This document shows positions 1-10,842 of a stretch of 64,000 nt of DNA, one piece after another. The notes under the pieces are model-generated. The model had not been told where the DNA came from and made no database searches. It was given only the letters and a program-made list of their open reading frames with translations. A program made the translations under genes and the position numbers. The DNA is from Rhizobium rosettiformans W3 (GTDB lineage: Bacteria > Pseudomonadota > Alphaproteobacteria > Rhizobiales > Rhizobiaceae): assembly GCF_004912135.1 (NCBI RefSeq), contig NZ_STGU01000004.1:371726-435725 (forward strand), written 5' to 3'. Numbering within the stretch: the first letter of the stretch is position 1; every line of letters begins with the position of its first letter.

Positions 1-901
1 CCCAGGTCGTGTTAACGCCCGGAACGGCAAAGGGGTAAAGCAACCGGTCAAAGCCTTCGCCATTAGCGTCTGCCAGATTGGACACGAGGCTTCCGCTACC
101 GGTCAAGAGCGCCGTCTTCAACGCCTCTGCCCCGGCTTCCTCATACGGCTTCATCAAGAGTTCGTCCGTGGGAGCCACCAGCCATTGCTGGCCCTGTGCC
201 ACCAGTAGCACGCGGCCAGTCTCAAACGGCTTGAGAGCCTTGAGCTTGTCCGACAGAGACAGAAGCGAGATGTCGACACCGCTGACGCCGATCATCTTGC
301 CGCCGGAAAAGACCGGATAGGCGATGGAGCTCATTGTCGTCGGCACATCGGTGCCTTCAGCCAGATAGGGAGCCGTGATCGCGCCTTTGCCGCTCTTGGC
401 TGCAAGCGCATACCATTCTGCGTCATACTTGGCACCGAAGGTCGAAAACTGGATTGCGCCGTTGCGGTCCTTGGACCAGTATGGGGTGTAGATCCCATCG
501 TCATTGGCGCCGAGATCGGCTTGCCCCTTGACCTCATCCTTACGTCCGTCGATCGCACCTGGCTCTTCCGCCATCCAGCTTCCGAAGGCGAACGGATTCT
601 GCTCTAGGTTGGCCTTGAGGATGTTGGTAATCCCTTGGCGGTCGAAGGATTGCCCCTCATGGCCGCGGCCAATAACGCCGGCCATCGTGCGAGCCGCACT
701 CGCCAACTCGCCGATGTCGCCGGCGATTTCGCGGGCGATCGATTTGGCCTCTGCATTGGCCTGTTCCATGGTCAGCGCGTGAACGCGATCACGGGTTTGG
801 AAAATGAGAACCAGATTGGAAAGGATGAGAACCAGACCGATGGCAAGGCCGGTGACGGCCAGCAGTTTGGCGGCGATCGAACGGGCAAAAAAGGCGAACA
901 T
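1..901 (-). CDS. Methyl-accepting chemotaxis protein, N-terminal part (runs off the left edge)
   Basis: Reading leftward from ATG at 899-901 gives an open frame to the window edge (300 codons). A GAGG Shine-Dalgarno lies 5 bases upstream. Residues about 9-32 form a hydrophobic membrane segment (KLLAVTGLAIGLVLILSNLV). A periplasmic sensor region follows with the pattern of a dCache chemoreceptor: a WMAEEPGAIDG stretch, then TPYWSKD, then AYPVFSGGKMIGVSGVDISL, typical of the membrane-distal Cache module. The signalling domain would lie outside the window, so the chemoreceptor call rests on the sensor half alone; a Cache-type histidine kinase or diguanylate cyclase cannot be excluded. Confidence 0.75.
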   Translation of the reverse strand, partial: MFAFFARSIAAKLLAVTGLAIGLVLILSNLVLIFQTRDRVHALTMEQANAEAKSIAREIAGDIGELASAARTMAGVIGRGHEGQSFDRQGITNILKANLEQNPFAFGSWMAEEPGAIDGRKDEVKGQADLGANDDGIYTPYWSKDRNGAIQFSTFGAKYDAEWYALAAKSGKGAITAPYLAEGTDVPTTMSSIAYPVFSGGKMIGVSGVDISLLSLSDKLKALKPFETGRVLLVAQGQQWLVAPTDELLMKPYEEAGAEALKTALLTGSGSLVSNLADANGEGFDRLLYPFAVPGVNTTW

Positions 902-1055
902 AGGAGCCTCGAAGATTGAGGTTCAGGACGCAGGGACATTCGTTCCACACCCTCATGGCGCGGCCGGGCGCGCTTCCACGCACCCCGATCGCTGCCGATG
1001 CTATGTTCCATTGTTTAAAGTTGAATAAATCAGACTTGTGGCTTCTGATAGCGTC

Positions 1056-1955
1056 TTAGAGGGCTGCGGCGACCTCTGATGCCACCGGGATCGATGGCTG
1101 TGCGCCGGCCTTGAGGCAGGCGAGCGAACCGGCAACCGCCGCCCGACGAAGCGCCTCATCGAAGCCGAGGCCGGCATCGAGGCTGGCGGCGAGATAGCCG
1201 CAGAAAGTGTCGCCGGCACCCACGGTATCGACGGGCTCAATCTTCAGCCCCTTGGTCCGATGCAGCGCACCGCCTTCGGCTGCGATCACGCCGTCGCCGC
1301 CGAGCGTAACGATCAAGATCTGCCCGGTCTTTCCGTGCATCTCGATCAGGATCTGCTCCCGTTCGCTGGCCGTCAGATTGTCGCGACCGACAAGCCGCTC
1401 GAATTCCGTCTCATTGGCGATCACGATGTCGGCCAAGGCTGCGAGCTCCGTCGTCTCTGCAATGAGAGGTGCGATGTTGAGCACGGTGCGAACGCCCTTG
1501 GCCTTGGCGGCGTTGAGCGCTGCCTTGACGGAGGTTGCCGGCACTTCGTGCTGCAGCATCAGGATGTCGCCACTCTTCATGTCTCCGACAGCCTTTTCGG
1601 CCTGCTCCGCGCTGACCGTGCCATTGGCGGCAGGCACCACGGCGATCATGTTCTCGCCGTCGCCACCCACCAGAATGAGGGCCGTGCCCGTGGGGCCATC
1701 GACGCGTGCGACCGCGGCGAGATCCGTGCCCGCTTTGTCGAGAAGATCCAGTGCCGGGCCTGCAAACTCGTCTTGGCCAACCGCACCCACCATGCGCACA
1801 TCAGCCCCTGCACGCCGAGCCGCGAGCGCCTGATTGGCACCCTTGCCGCCCGCGGCCGTCGCAAATCCGGTGCCGGGGACCGTCTCGCCCGGCTTCGGCA
1901 GACGTGGCGTGGTCGCGACGAGGTCCATGTTGATGGAGCCGAAGACGGTGATCAT
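1056..1955 (-). CDS. rbsK: Ribokinase
   Basis: PfkB-family sugar kinase of 299 residues, the usual ribokinase length. It phosphorylates D-ribose to ribose 5-phosphate with ATP in the cytoplasm. The N-terminal start MITVFGSINMDLV, the substrate motif GGKGANQA (residues about 36-43) and the C-terminal signature DTVGAGDTF (about 243-251, whose second Asp is the catalytic base) are all present. The ATG at 1955 follows a GGAGG about 10 bases upstream. No ribose ABC transporter lies beside it in the window. Substrate specificity within PfkB kinases is inferred from the overall ribokinase-like pattern. Confidence 0.88.
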   Translation of the reverse strand: MITVFGSINMDLVATTPRLPKPGETVPGTGFATAAGGKGANQALAARRAGADVRMVGAVGQDEFAGPALDLLDKAGTDLAAVARVDGPTGTALILVGGDGENMIAVVPAANGTVSAEQAEKAVGDMKSGDILMLQHEVPATSVKAALNAAKAKGVRTVLNIAPLIAETTELAALADIVIANETEFERLVGRDNLTASEREQILIEMHGKTGQILIVTLGGDGVIAAEGGALHRTKGLKIEPVDTVGAGDTFCGYLAASLDAGLGFDEALRRAAVAGSLACLKAGAQPSIPVASEVAAAL

Positions 1956-2009
1956 GAGCGCGGTGCCTCCCTGAATGCTCTAGGCTGTCGCGCTCTTTTG
2001 GACCGGGTC

Positions 2010-3230
2010 TCAGTCCTCGTCAACAACCCTCAGCTTGAGCAGGCCCGTGCGGCTCTCGACGCTGCGGGGCTGCACATCGTCGGCATCACCACCGCCCGGA
2101 GCCTCGAATTCCATCGCCTCGATCTTGGCACCCCGTTTCGCCAGCTTGTCCGAGGAGGTGATGATCATCTCCACGTCCTTCTGGGCGGCGAGGAAGTGGC
2201 TCTGCAGCTTCCGGGTCCGGTCGTCCAGGCGGCCGAGGTCTTCCATCAGGCGAATGACCTCGCCCTGGATGAGATGCGCCTGTTCGCGCATGCGCTGATC
2301 CTTCAGCACGGCCTGGATCACCTGGATCGACAGCATCAGCAGCGAAGGCGAGACGATCACCACCTTCTGCCGATGCGCCTTCTGGACGATGCCTTCGAAA
2401 TTCTCGTGAATTTCTGCGAAGATCGATTCCGAAGGCACGAAGAGGAACGCCATGTCCTGTGTCTCGCCCGGGATCAGGTACTTCTCCGAGATATCTCGGA
2501 TATGCACCTCCATGTCCCGCCGGAACTGCTGTGAGGCTGCCTTCTTCTGTTCCGGGTTTTCGGTGTCGCGAATGCTGTTCCAGGCCTCGAGCGGGAACTT
2601 GGCATCGACCACCAGCGGCGGTGAATTGTTCGGCATGCGGATGGTGCAGTCGGGCCGCGAGCCGTTGGAGAGTGTCGTTTGAAACGCATAGGCGCCCATC
2701 GGCAGGCCATCGGCGACGATGGTCTCCATGCGTGATTGCCCGAAGGCGCCGCGGGTCTGCTTGTTGGACAGGATGGCCTGCAAGCCCACCACATCCTTGG
2801 CCAGCGACTGGATGTTGTTCTGCGCGGCATCGATGACCGCAAGCCGCTCCTGCAAGGTTCGCAGGTTGTCATGCGTCGACTTCGTCTGTTCCGTAATCGT
2901 GGTGCCCAGTCGGTGCGTCATCCCGTCGAGCCTCTGGCTGATCGACTGATTGAGTTCCGCCTGCCGGCTGCCGAACACCTCTGCCATGGTGGCAAGCCGC
3001 CCCTGCATCTCGGCTTGCGCCTTCAGCAGTTCCGCAAGCCGCGCCTCCGCCGCCTCGTCGCGCCGCGCCGTCTCCTCCATCAGCCTGGCCCTGGCTGCGG
3101 CCCCACGCAGTGACACGACGATTAGCGCCACGACAGGGAGAAGCAGGATCACCGCGGCAATCGCCACGAGGAAGAGGGGTGAAAGGGTGACTGAGCCGAT
3201 GGTCACCGCCGGAATGTCCTGAATGTTCAT
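2010..3230 (-). CDS. rmuC: DNA recombination protein RmuC
   Basis: 406-residue RmuC-family protein. The layout is the family's: an N-terminal membrane anchor (residues about 17-43, PLFLVAIAAVILLLPVVALI), a long coiled coil with MEETARRDEAAEARLAELLK, then the RmuC nuclease-like domain from about residue 155 (GAFGQSRMETIVADGLPMGA, VVDAKFPLEAW, FLFVPSESIFAEI). E. coli RmuC limits rearrangements at inverted repeats; biochemical activity is only inferred for the family. It lies just downstream of rbsK in the same direction, 54 bases from the end of that gene's start region, but a common transcript is not evident. Confidence 0.9.
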   Translation of the reverse strand: MNIQDIPAVTIGSVTLSPLFLVAIAAVILLLPVVALIVVSLRGAAARARLMEETARRDEAAEARLAELLKAQAEMQGRLATMAEVFGSRQAELNQSISQRLDGMTHRLGTTITEQTKSTHDNLRTLQERLAVIDAAQNNIQSLAKDVVGLQAILSNKQTRGAFGQSRMETIVADGLPMGAYAFQTTLSNGSRPDCTIRMPNNSPPLVVDAKFPLEAWNSIRDTENPEQKKAASQQFRRDMEVHIRDISEKYLIPGETQDMAFLFVPSESIFAEIHENFEGIVQKAHRQKVVIVSPSLLMLSIQVIQAVLKDQRMREQAHLIQGEVIRLMEDLGRLDDRTRKLQSHFLAAQKDVEMIITSSDKLAKRGAKIEAMEFEAPGGGDADDVQPRSVESRTGLLKLRVVDED

Positions 3231-3499
3231 GCGGCGACCATAGCTGATTCGCCGATGCCATGCAGATCAAAGAGTGAACAAGGAGCTCGACCGTTGTTTG
3301 CGCTTTGCCAATTGTGAAAAAATTTTGAGGCCAGATTTGACGAAACGCAAGTGGCCGAGCCGGGTGGCCGGAAATCCCCAAGGTGAGGCGAAAAGCTGCC
3401 TTTGGCGAGCAACCAAAGATTTACCATTTTAGCGCTCCCTTGGATATGTAAATCAGCACCTGCTGATATTTCCTGTGGTTGTAGAAAGACGCGTTACCC

Positions 3500-5002
3500 A
3501 TGTCCCACCTCGACAATTCCGACCTGAACAATCGCCTTCGCTTTCTGGGGCTCGACGACAAGGGACGCGAAACGCTGAAGCGGCTCGGACCGCTGATCCG
3601 CAAGAATATCGGCGGCGCGCTCGACATCTTCTACGACAAGGTCCGCAAGGTCCCGGAAACTGCTGCTTTCTTCCGCAATGACGACCACATGAAGGGCGCC
3701 AAGAAGCGTCAGGAGGAACATTGGGGCATCGTCGGCACGGCGGAATACACGCATAGCTACGTCGAAGGCGTCACCAAGGTCGGCAAGGCCCATGCCCGCA
3801 TCGGGCTCGAGCCGCGCTGGTATATCGGTGGCTACGCGCTCGTGCTCGAGCAACTCGTCCATGCCGTCGCCCGCGAGCGCTGGCCAAGCCGCTTCGGTCG
3901 GCAGAAGTCGGAGGCCCTCGCCGAAGAGATCTCGGTAATCGTCAAGGCAGCCCTTCTCGACATGGATTATTCGATCTCGGTCTATCTCGCGATCCTCGCC
4001 GAACAGCGACAGGCGGCGGAGGATGCGCGGCTGAAGGCCGAGGCCGAGCAGGCAACCGCGCTGGCCGCCCTGCGCGGCGTGCTTGCCAAGCTCTCCGCAG
4101 GCGACCTGGATGCCCGGCTGCCGAACGATCTGCCGGCCAACTTCGTCCAGATGGCCAACGACTATAACGCCTCGGTCGAAGCCCTGCGCTCGACCATCGT
4201 GACCGTGCGCCAGTCCGCCGATGAAATCTTCAAGTCCACAGCCGCCATCTCGGATGCCACCGACGATCTCGCCCAGCGCACCGAGCAGCAGGCCGCCGGG
4301 CTGGAGGAAAGCACGGCCGCCCTGCATGAACTCACGCAAAACGTCACCCTGACCGCCGACGGTGCCAAGGAGGCCTCCGATGTCGTGGGCGTGGCGCTCA
4401 CCGAAGCACGCGTCTCGGAAGAGGTCGTCTCCCGTGCCGTAGATGCCATGGGCGCGATCGAGAAATCCTCTGACGAGATCTCCAAGATCATCGGCGTGAT
4501 CGACGAGATCGCCTTCCAGACCAATCTTCTGGCCCTGAATGCCGGCGTCGAGGCGGCCCGTGCAGGCGAGGCCGGACGCGGGTTTGCGGTTGTGGCGCAG
4601 GAAGTGCGCGAACTGGCCCAGCGCTGCGCCAATGCCGCCCGCGAGATCAAGAACCTGATTTCCCAAAGCTCCAGCCAGGTCGAAGCGGGCGTCGGCCTCG
4701 TCAACAACGCCGGCGACGCGCTCGGCAAGATCATCGTGCGCATCGGCGAGATCAACGAGATCGTCGGCAAGATCGCCCTCGCTGCCGCCGACCAGTCCGG
4801 CGGGCTTCGCGAGGTAAACACCTCTGTCGCCTCGATGGATCAGATCACCCAGCGCAATGCCGCCATGGTCGAGGAAAGCTCGGCCCAGACGGCAACGCTG
4901 CGGGAGGAGGCAGGTCGCCTCGTCCAGGCTCTCCAGGGCTTCAAGACCACCGGGTCGGCGACGCATCACGCAGCACGCGCCGGCTATCGGATGGCAAGCT
5001 GA
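3500..5002 (+). CDS. Globin-coupled methyl-accepting chemotaxis protein (first of a tandem pair)
   Basis: 500-residue soluble aerotaxis-type receptor. Residues about 1-170 are a protoglobin sensor; the motif [18 protein letters not shown] carries His98, the expected proximal heme ligand, as in HemAT. A HAMP-like linker (about 185-240, RGVLAKLSAGDLDARL) leads into an MCP signalling domain with the conserved hairpin [20 protein letters not shown]. No transmembrane segment is seen, so it should be cytoplasmic and sense O2 through bound heme. It ends in a GYRMAS tail with no NWETF pentapeptide. The neighbouring gene at 5119 is a paralogue in the same direction. Confidence 0.9.
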   Translation: MSHLDNSDLNNRLRFLGLDDKGRETLKRLGPLIRKNIGGALDIFYDKVRKVPETAAFFRNDDHMKGAKKRQEEHWGIVGTAEYTHSYVEGVTKVGKAHARIGLEPRWYIGGYALVLEQLVHAVARERWPSRFGRQKSEALAEEISVIVKAALLDMDYSISVYLAILAEQRQAAEDARLKAEAEQATALAALRGVLAKLSAGDLDARLPNDLPANFVQMANDYNASVEALRSTIVTVRQSADEIFKSTAAISDATDDLAQRTEQQAAGLEESTAALHELTQNVTLTADGAKEASDVVGVALTEARVSEEVVSRAVDAMGAIEKSSDEISKIIGVIDEIAFQTNLLALNAGVEAARAGEAGRGFAVVAQEVRELAQRCANAAREIKNLISQSSSQVEAGVGLVNNAGDALGKIIVRIGEINEIVGKIALAAADQSGGLREVNTSVASMDQITQRNAAMVEESSAQTATLREEAGRLVQALQGFKTTGSATHHAARAGYRMAS

Positions 5003-5118
5003 TCCACCAACCACGACCCTGCACGGCGGCCTGATTTGTCGCCGTGCGTTTAGAAACTGTTCAGCAAACCGTGACAGTTCTGAATGACAATCGTCATCCT
5101 GAGAGTGCGCATCGCATC

Positions 5119-6624
5119 ATGACCAACAAAGCCCAGAACGACCTTTCCGAACGCCTCGAGTTTCTCGAAATCGATCAGAAAACCCGCACGACGCTTGCCG
5201 AGCTGCGACCGTCGATCAAGGACGTCCTGGGCGGTGCGCTCGACAAGTTCTACGGCAAGGTTTCCAAGACCGGGAGGATCGCCTCGCACTTCCGCGACGG
5301 CGCGCATATGAACGGGGCGAAGAACGCGCAGATCGGTCATTGGGATAAGGTCGCGAGCGGCAATTTCGACGAGACCTACGTTCGCGGGGTGACGGCCGTC
5401 GGCAAGGCCCATGCCCGCATCGGGCTTGAGCCGCGCTGGTATATCGGCGGCTATTCGATGCTGGTCGGCGAACTCCTGGCCGGCGTGCTCGTCAAGCATT
5501 GGCCTTTCCCCTTCGGCAAGCAGCATGCGGTCTCGCTCGGCGAGAAGCTTCGTGCCGTGGTGAAAGCTGCCATGCTCGACATGGACTATTCGATCTCGGT
5601 CTACCTCGACGAACTGGAAAGCAAGCGGCAGGCGCTGGAAGATGAGCGCGCCCGCTTCGCTGCCGATCAGGCGATTGCTATGGAGCATCTGCGCCGGGGT
5701 CTGGAGGCGCTCGCCCAGGGCGATTTCGAAGCCCGCATGACGACGGACCTGCCTGACAATTTCAAGGAAATGGCCGGCCACTACAATGAGACCGTCGATC
5801 GCCTGAATGTCTCCTTCGCCGCCATTCGCCGCGCCTCGGAAGGCATCCTGACCGGCACCGATGCAATTGCCCACGCCTCCGGCGAACTCGCGAGCCGCAC
5901 CACCCGCCAGGCAAGCGGTGTGCAGGAAAGCTCGACGGCCCTGCAGCAGCTCTCCGTCAGCGTCAGCCAGACGGCGGCCAATGCGGAGCGTGCCTCTCAG
6001 GAAGTGCGCGACACGCAGTGCCAGGCCAAGACCTCCGGCACGGTCGTCTCCAAGGCCGTTTCCGCCATGGATGCGATCGAGAAGTCCTCGACCGAGATCT
6101 CCAAGATCATCGGCGTCATCGATGAGATCGCCTTCCAGACCAACCTTCTGGCCCTCAATGCCGGTGTCGAGGCCGCCCGCGCCGGCGATGCAGGCAAGGG
6201 CTTCGCGGTGGTCGCTCAGGAAGTTCGCCAGCTCGCCCAGCGCTCAGCCGATGCCGCCAAGGAGATCAAGCAGCTCATCTCTCAGAGCTCCGATCAGGTG
6301 AAGGAAGGCGTCGGCCTCGTCACCAGCACCGGCGAGGCGCTGAACGACATCATCACCCGCATCGATGCGATCGACACCTTCGTCTCCGATATCGCCGCCG
6401 CCGCCAAGGATCAGGCGATCGGCCTCAACGAGGTCAACCAGGCGACCCGCAACATGGATGTCCTGACCCACGAAAACAGCGATATGGTCGAGCGGACCTC
6501 GGACGAGACACACCGCCTGCGCAGCGAAGTCGCGGCCCTTGTCGAACAGCTCTCGCAGATCCGCACGCGCAGCGATCGGCAGGACTATGTGCCCGGCAGA
6601 GCCATGGAGCGCCGCGTCGCCTGA
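5119..6624 (+). CDS. Globin-coupled methyl-accepting chemotaxis protein (second of a tandem pair)
   Basis: 501-residue paralogue of the upstream gene: protoglobin sensor (His98 in [18 protein letters not shown]), a HAMP-like linker ([16 protein letters not shown]) and an MCP domain with [21 protein letters not shown] place the start at ATG 5119 ([17 protein letters not shown]) because it aligns with the start of the first copy; the frame is open upstream to 5044. The sensor residues around the heme ligand are nearly identical to the first copy while the rest of the globin diverges, so the two probably differ in affinity or signal rather than in ligand class (inference). Confidence 0.88.
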   Translation: MTNKAQNDLSERLEFLEIDQKTRTTLAELRPSIKDVLGGALDKFYGKVSKTGRIASHFRDGAHMNGAKNAQIGHWDKVASGNFDETYVRGVTAVGKAHARIGLEPRWYIGGYSMLVGELLAGVLVKHWPFPFGKQHAVSLGEKLRAVVKAAMLDMDYSISVYLDELESKRQALEDERARFAADQAIAMEHLRRGLEALAQGDFEARMTTDLPDNFKEMAGHYNETVDRLNVSFAAIRRASEGILTGTDAIAHASGELASRTTRQASGVQESSTALQQLSVSVSQTAANAERASQEVRDTQCQAKTSGTVVSKAVSAMDAIEKSSTEISKIIGVIDEIAFQTNLLALNAGVEAARAGDAGKGFAVVAQEVRQLAQRSADAAKEIKQLISQSSDQVKEGVGLVTSTGEALNDIITRIDAIDTFVSDIAAAAKDQAIGLNEVNQATRNMDVLTHENSDMVERTSDETHRLRSEVAALVEQLSQIRTRSDRQDYVPGRAMERRVA

Positions 6625-6694
6625 CCGGCGGCGCAGGTGAGAAGCCACGCACTTTTTCCGTTTCCTCCCAAGGGAACTTGCGCTAAGGGAGGCC

Positions 6695-7207
6695 ATGACC
6701 ATCAAGCCTCTCATCATCCTGCCCGATCCCCTGCTGCGTCAGGTATCCGCGCCTGTCGAGCGCGTCGATGCCGAACTCGAGCAGTTCATCGACGACATGC
6801 TCGAGACCATGTACGAGGCGCCCGGCATCGGGCTTGCCGCGATCCAGGTGGGCGTGCCGCGCCGCCTTCTCGTCATCGACCTCGCCAAGGAAGGCGAAGA
6901 GCCGGCACCGCTGGTCTTCATCAATCCGGAGATCCTCAAATCCTCCGACGAGCGCTCGGTTTATGAGGAAGGTTGCCTCTCGATCCCGGACTACTACGCC
7001 GAGGTGGAACGCCCGGCGGCGATCACGGTGAAGTCGCTCGGCCGCGACGGCAAGGAGCAGCTGACGGAGGCCGACGGCCTGCTCGCCACTTGCCTTCAGC
7101 ACGAGATCGACCATTTGAACGGTGTGCTCTTCATCGACCACATTTCTCGCCTGAAGCGCGAGATGGTGATCAAGAGGTTTACCAAGGCCGCCCGTCAGAA
7201 GATCTGA
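6695..7207 (+). CDS. def: Peptide deformylase
   Basis: 170-residue iron/zinc metalloenzyme that removes the formyl group from the N-terminal Met of new proteins. All three family motifs are visible: [17 protein letters not shown] (metal-binding Cys) and QHEIDHLNG (HEXXH metal site with catalytic Glu). It is the first gene of a def-fmt-truA set; fmt starts 38 bases later. This order is standard in alphaproteobacteria and links formylation of initiator tRNA with its removal from the finished peptide. Confidence 0.96.
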   Translation: MTIKPLIILPDPLLRQVSAPVERVDAELEQFIDDMLETMYEAPGIGLAAIQVGVPRRLLVIDLAKEGEEPAPLVFINPEILKSSDERSVYEEGCLSIPDYYAEVERPAAITVKSLGRDGKEQLTEADGLLATCLQHEIDHLNGVLFIDHISRLKREMVIKRFTKAARQKI

Positions 7208-7245
7208 TCCCGGCGTCTATCCATTCGCGCGTTGAGGCAGATTAG

Positions 7246-8190
7246 ATGGCACTTCGCATCATCTTCATGGGCACGCCGGACTTTTCCGTCGCCACCCTGA
7301 AAGCGCTGCATGCGGCGGGCCACGAAATCGTCGCCGCCTATTCGCAGCCGCCGCGCCCCGGCGGCCGTCGTGGCCTCGACCTGCAGAAGTCGCCCGTTCA
7401 CCAGACGGCCGAAGAACTCGGGATCGAGGTTCGCCACCCTCTGAATTTCCGCGATCAGGCCGATCGAGATGCCTTCGGCGCGCTGAACGCCGACGTTGCC
7501 GTCGTCGTTGCCTATGGCCTGCTGCTGCCCGAGGCGATCCTGAACGGCACGCGACTGGGCGCCTATAACGGCCATGCCTCGCTCCTGCCGCGCTGGCGTG
7601 GTGCAGCCCCGATTCAGCGCGCCATCATGGCCGGCGATGCCGAAACCGGCATGATGGTGATGAAGATGGACAAGGGCCTCGACACCGGCCCCGTCGCGCT
7701 CACCCGCAAGGTCACGATCAGCCCCGACATGACCGCCGGCGAACTACACGATGCTCTGAGCATCGTCGGCGCCGAAGCCATGGTGGAAGCGATGGCGAAG
7801 CTCGAAGCCGGCACGCTGCAGACCGTCGTACAGCCTGAAGAGGGCGTGCTCTACGCCGCGAAAATCGACAAGGCGGAGACCCGGGTCGATTTCTCGTGCC
7901 CGGCCACCGAGGTCCACAATCACATCCGCGGCCTCTCGCCCTTCCCCGGTGCCTGGACGGAGATCGAGGTCAACGGCAAGCCGGAGCGGGTGAAACTCCT
8001 CGCCTCACACTTGGCTGAAGCGGAGGGAGCGCTGGCCGCTCCCGGCACGGCTCTCGACGATCGCCTGACGATTGCCTGTGGCACAGGCGCCGTCAGCCTG
8101 GTCCGTCTCCAGAAGGCCGGCGGCAAGGCCATGAACGCCGAAGATTTCCTTCGTGGTACGCCGCTTCCCAAGGGCACGGTGATCGCCTGA
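7246..8190 (+). CDS. fmt: Methionyl-tRNA formyltransferase
   Basis: 314-residue enzyme that formylates initiator Met-tRNA using 10-formyl-tetrahydrofolate. The N-terminal Rossmann-type domain has [14 protein letters not shown], the catalytic Asn-His pair in [18 protein letters not shown] and the DTGPV loop; the C-terminal tRNA-binding domain follows from about residue 205 ([14 protein letters not shown]). Length is typical. Its stop codon shares one base with the truA start (TGATG at 8188-8192), which suggests translational coupling. Confidence 0.96.
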   Translation: MALRIIFMGTPDFSVATLKALHAAGHEIVAAYSQPPRPGGRRGLDLQKSPVHQTAEELGIEVRHPLNFRDQADRDAFGALNADVAVVVAYGLLLPEAILNGTRLGAYNGHASLLPRWRGAAPIQRAIMAGDAETGMMVMKMDKGLDTGPVALTRKVTISPDMTAGELHDALSIVGAEAMVEAMAKLEAGTLQTVVQPEEGVLYAAKIDKAETRVDFSCPATEVHNHIRGLSPFPGAWTEIEVNGKPERVKLLASHLAEAEGALAAPGTALDDRLTIACGTGAVSLVRLQKAGGKAMNAEDFLRGTPLPKGTVIA

Positions 8191-8957
8191 TGCCGCGCTT
8201 CCGGATGACCGTCGAATATGATGGCTCGGCCTATGTCGGCTGGCAGCGCCAGGAAAACGGCCACTCCATTCAGGCTGCCCTCGAACAGGCGATCCTGTCG
8301 CTCACCAGCGAGACCGTCGTCATCCGGGGCGCCGGTCGCACCGATTCCGGCGTGCACGCCATGGGCCAGGTCATCCATGCCGATCTCTCCCGTGCCTGGG
8401 AGCCGCACAAGCTGCGCAACGCGCTGAACGCGCATCTGGCCATGGCGTCCGAACAGGTCGCCGTGCTTGACGTGCGCGCCGTGTCGGATGAGTTCGACGC
8501 CCGCTTCTCGGCGCTTCGCCGCCACTATCTCTACCGCATCATCACCCGCCCGGCCCGTCTGGCGCTGGAGGACAAGCGCGCCTGGTGGGTGCCGAAGCCG
8601 CTGGACCATGAGGCGATGCACGCGGCCGCTCAGCAGCTGGTCGGCCATCACGACTTCACCACCTTTCGCTCCGCCCATTGCCAGGCGGCAAGCCCGGTGC
8701 GCACGCTCGATCGGTTGGATGTGACCCGCCGCGATGGGCTCATCGAAATTCGCGCAACGGCGCAGAGCTTCCTGCACAACCAGATCCGCTCATTCGCCGG
8801 TACGCTGAAGCTCGCAGGCGAGGGCAAGATGACGCCGTCGGATGTGCGCGCTGCACTCGAAGCCCGCGACCGTGCCGCCTGCGGTCCCGTGGCACCGCCG
8901 GAAGGCCTCTATTTCATGGCCGTGGATTATCCCGGTGACGAGCCGTTCAGCGGCTGA
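8190..8957 (+). CDS. truA: tRNA pseudouridine synthase A
   Basis: 255-residue TruA, which makes pseudouridine at tRNA positions 38-40 in the anticodon stem-loop. Visible motifs are [16 protein letters not shown] at the start, [12 protein letters not shown] with the catalytic Asp, and the C-terminal [15 protein letters not shown]. It overlaps fmt by one base and closes the def-fmt-truA operon. Confidence 0.95.
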   Translation: MPRFRMTVEYDGSAYVGWQRQENGHSIQAALEQAILSLTSETVVIRGAGRTDSGVHAMGQVIHADLSRAWEPHKLRNALNAHLAMASEQVAVLDVRAVSDEFDARFSALRRHYLYRIITRPARLALEDKRAWWVPKPLDHEAMHAAAQQLVGHHDFTTFRSAHCQAASPVRTLDRLDVTRRDGLIEIRATAQSFLHNQIRSFAGTLKLAGEGKMTPSDVRAALEARDRAACGPVAPPEGLYFMAVDYPGDEPFSG

Positions 8958-8962
8958 GAGCC

Positions 8963-9559
8963 TCAGCCCGGGTAGACGCCGAGGTATTGCTCCAGAACCT
9001 CGGCAATGATCATCGACGGCACAAGCAGCACCATCACGATGGTCGAGACCATCAGCAACTGGTCGCCGACTATCATCCGAACGATGCGAAAGAGCGCGGC
9101 AATCAGGGTGATCATCAGCAGCAGCCAGAGGAAGGCCACGATACCGGCCAGTGCGGGCACGAACATCATGAGCAGCACGAGCAGGCCATAGGAATAGGAG
9201 ACGGGCAGGGCGAGCCAATTGGTGACGACCACCATGGCTGCAAATTTCTCCCCTACCCCGATCAGCCAGCAGAGAATGCCGAGCAGCACGAGCGGAAACA
9301 CCCAGTTCGACGCCTCGACAAGCGCAAGGCGGAAGAAGAAGAGGGCACCCGTCGCCGTGCCGTCAGGCAGGCCCTGGAGATAGAGGAGCCTCCACCAGGC
9401 AAACGAGACGAGGATCGCCGGCAGCGCCCAGAGGATCGACCAGAAGGAGCGCAAAGCCCCGCGGTCGGTCAGATCGAGATAGGAAAAGCCTGCCGGATCC
9501 TGCTTGAACAGCAGCCACAGGCCCCGGAGATAGAACTCGACCTCCTTAAGCGTCGGCAT
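8963..9559 (-). CDS. Integral membrane protein of unknown function
   Basis: 198 residues with about five hydrophobic segments (for example [45 protein letters not shown]). No family signature that I recognise. The start [20 protein letters not shown] lies 14 bases inside the 3' end of dapE, so the two genes are probably cotranscribed, dapE first. The pair faces truA tail to tail. Confidence 0.8.
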   Translation of the reverse strand: MPTLKEVEFYLRGLWLLFKQDPAGFSYLDLTDRGALRSFWSILWALPAILVSFAWWRLLYLQGLPDGTATGALFFFRLALVEASNWVFPLVLLGILCWLIGVGEKFAAMVVVTNWLALPVSYSYGLLVLLMMFVPALAGIVAFLWLLLMITLIAALFRIVRMIVGDQLLMVSTIVMVLLVPSMIIAEVLEQYLGVYPG

Positions 9560-10739
9560 GGGCGAACCACTGTTCGATGAAGGTCTGGTAGATCACGGTG
9601 AGCGTTTCGAGATCCGAGACCGCAACCCGTTCGTCGACCATGTGCATGGTCTGGCCAACCAGGCCGAATTCTACGACCGGGCAATAATCCTTGATGAAGC
9701 GCGCATCGGACGTGCCGCCGGTGGTCGAGAGCTTCGGCACCTTGCCGGTGACGGTCTCGATTGCGCCGGAGAGCGAAGCGATCAGTGCGTTGTTGCGCGT
9801 CAGGAACACATGGCTCGGCCGCTCCGACCAGGTGATGTCGTAACCGATCGCTGCACGATCCGGCCGAAGTTCGGGATCGACGGCAGCTGCATCAAGTCGG
9901 CGCACGATTTCCGCCTTCACGCTGTCTGCGGTCCAGAGGTCGTTGAAGCGGATGTTGAACTTGAAGCGCGCAGAAGCCGGAATGACATTCGTCGCGGCAT
10001 TGCCGACATCGATCGTGGTCACCTCGAGGTTCGACGGCTGGAAGCTTTCCGTACCCTCGTCGAACACCGGGAACATCAGGCTCTTGGCAAGCGACAGCGC
10101 GCCGCGCACCGGATTGTCGGCCAGATGCGGATAGGCGGCATGGCCCTGCACGCCCTTGACCGTGACGGTGCCTGAAACCGAGCCGCGCCGGCCGATCTTG
10201 ATCATGTCGCCGAGCGTATCGGGATTGGTCGGTTCGCCCACCACGCAGGCATCCCACTTTTCGCCGCGCGCGGCTGCCCATTCGAGCAGCTTGATCGTGC
10301 CATTGACGGCGGGGCCTTCCTCGTCGCCGGTGATGAGAAGCGAGACGGAGCCTTTCGGCGCCTTGCCGGCTTCGACCAGTCGCGCATAGGCCGCAATGAA
10401 GCAGGCGATCCCGCCCTTCATGTCGACCGCGCCCCGGCCATAGAGCATGCCGTCGCGGATATCACCGGAGAACGGGCCTGCACTCCAATCGCTTTCCGCG
10501 CCGACGGGCACCACGTCGCTATGCCCGGCAAACATCAGATGCGGACCGTCAGAGCCGGCCCGGGCATAGAGGTTTTCGATGTCGGGCGTACCCTCGTCTG
10601 TCGCCACCATCCGGTCCACCTTGAAGCCGAGCGGCGAGAGAAAGCCCTCCAGAACGTCGAGCGCCCCGCCTTCGGCAGGCGTGACGGAAGGGCAGCGGAT
10701 GAGGGCCTGGAGGACGTCGACGGGATTTGTAACGGTCAT
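9546..10739 (-). CDS. dapE: Succinyl-diaminopimelate desuccinylase
   Basis: 397-residue zinc M20-family hydrolase that splits N-succinyl-LL-diaminopimelate to LL-DAP and succinate in lysine and peptidoglycan precursor synthesis. Signatures: [11 protein letters not shown] (metal His and Asp), [11 protein letters not shown] (bridging Asp), [13 protein letters not shown] (catalytic Glu pair), [10 protein letters not shown] and the late His in [13 protein letters not shown]. The start is taken as ATG 10739 ([21 protein letters not shown]); upstream in-frame codons extend to 10835 but look non-coding. dapD lies 0.5 kb upstream on the same strand. Confidence 0.95.
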   Translation of the reverse strand: MTVTNPVDVLQALIRCPSVTPAEGGALDVLEGFLSPLGFKVDRMVATDEGTPDIENLYARAGSDGPHLMFAGHSDVVPVGAESDWSAGPFSGDIRDGMLYGRGAVDMKGGIACFIAAYARLVEAGKAPKGSVSLLITGDEEGPAVNGTIKLLEWAAARGEKWDACVVGEPTNPDTLGDMIKIGRRGSVSGTVTVKGVQGHAAYPHLADNPVRGALSLAKSLMFPVFDEGTESFQPSNLEVTTIDVGNAATNVIPASARFKFNIRFNDLWTADSVKAEIVRRLDAAAVDPELRPDRAAIGYDITWSERPSHVFLTRNNALIASLSGAIETVTGKVPKLSTTGGTSDARFIKDYCPVVEFGLVGQTMHMVDERVAVSDLETLTVIYQTFIEQWFAHADA

Positions 10740-10842
10740 GGACACTTTTACGGGATTGACCGCGCGCCGGTTCAGGCCGGCAATCGGTCTCTGGGAGGAT
10801 TTGGAAGACTTAGCTGATCCGCCATGACCTGTCACCCACCGC

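Noticed and set aside
1260..2534. Long open frame of 424 codons on the plus strand
   Set aside because: It is antisense to ribokinase and rmuC, both clear family members; GC-rich DNA commonly leaves the opposite frame open.
3494..5014. 506-codon frame opposite the first globin chemoreceptor
   Set aside because: Exact antisense shadow of a well-conserved gene, with composition typical of reversed codons.
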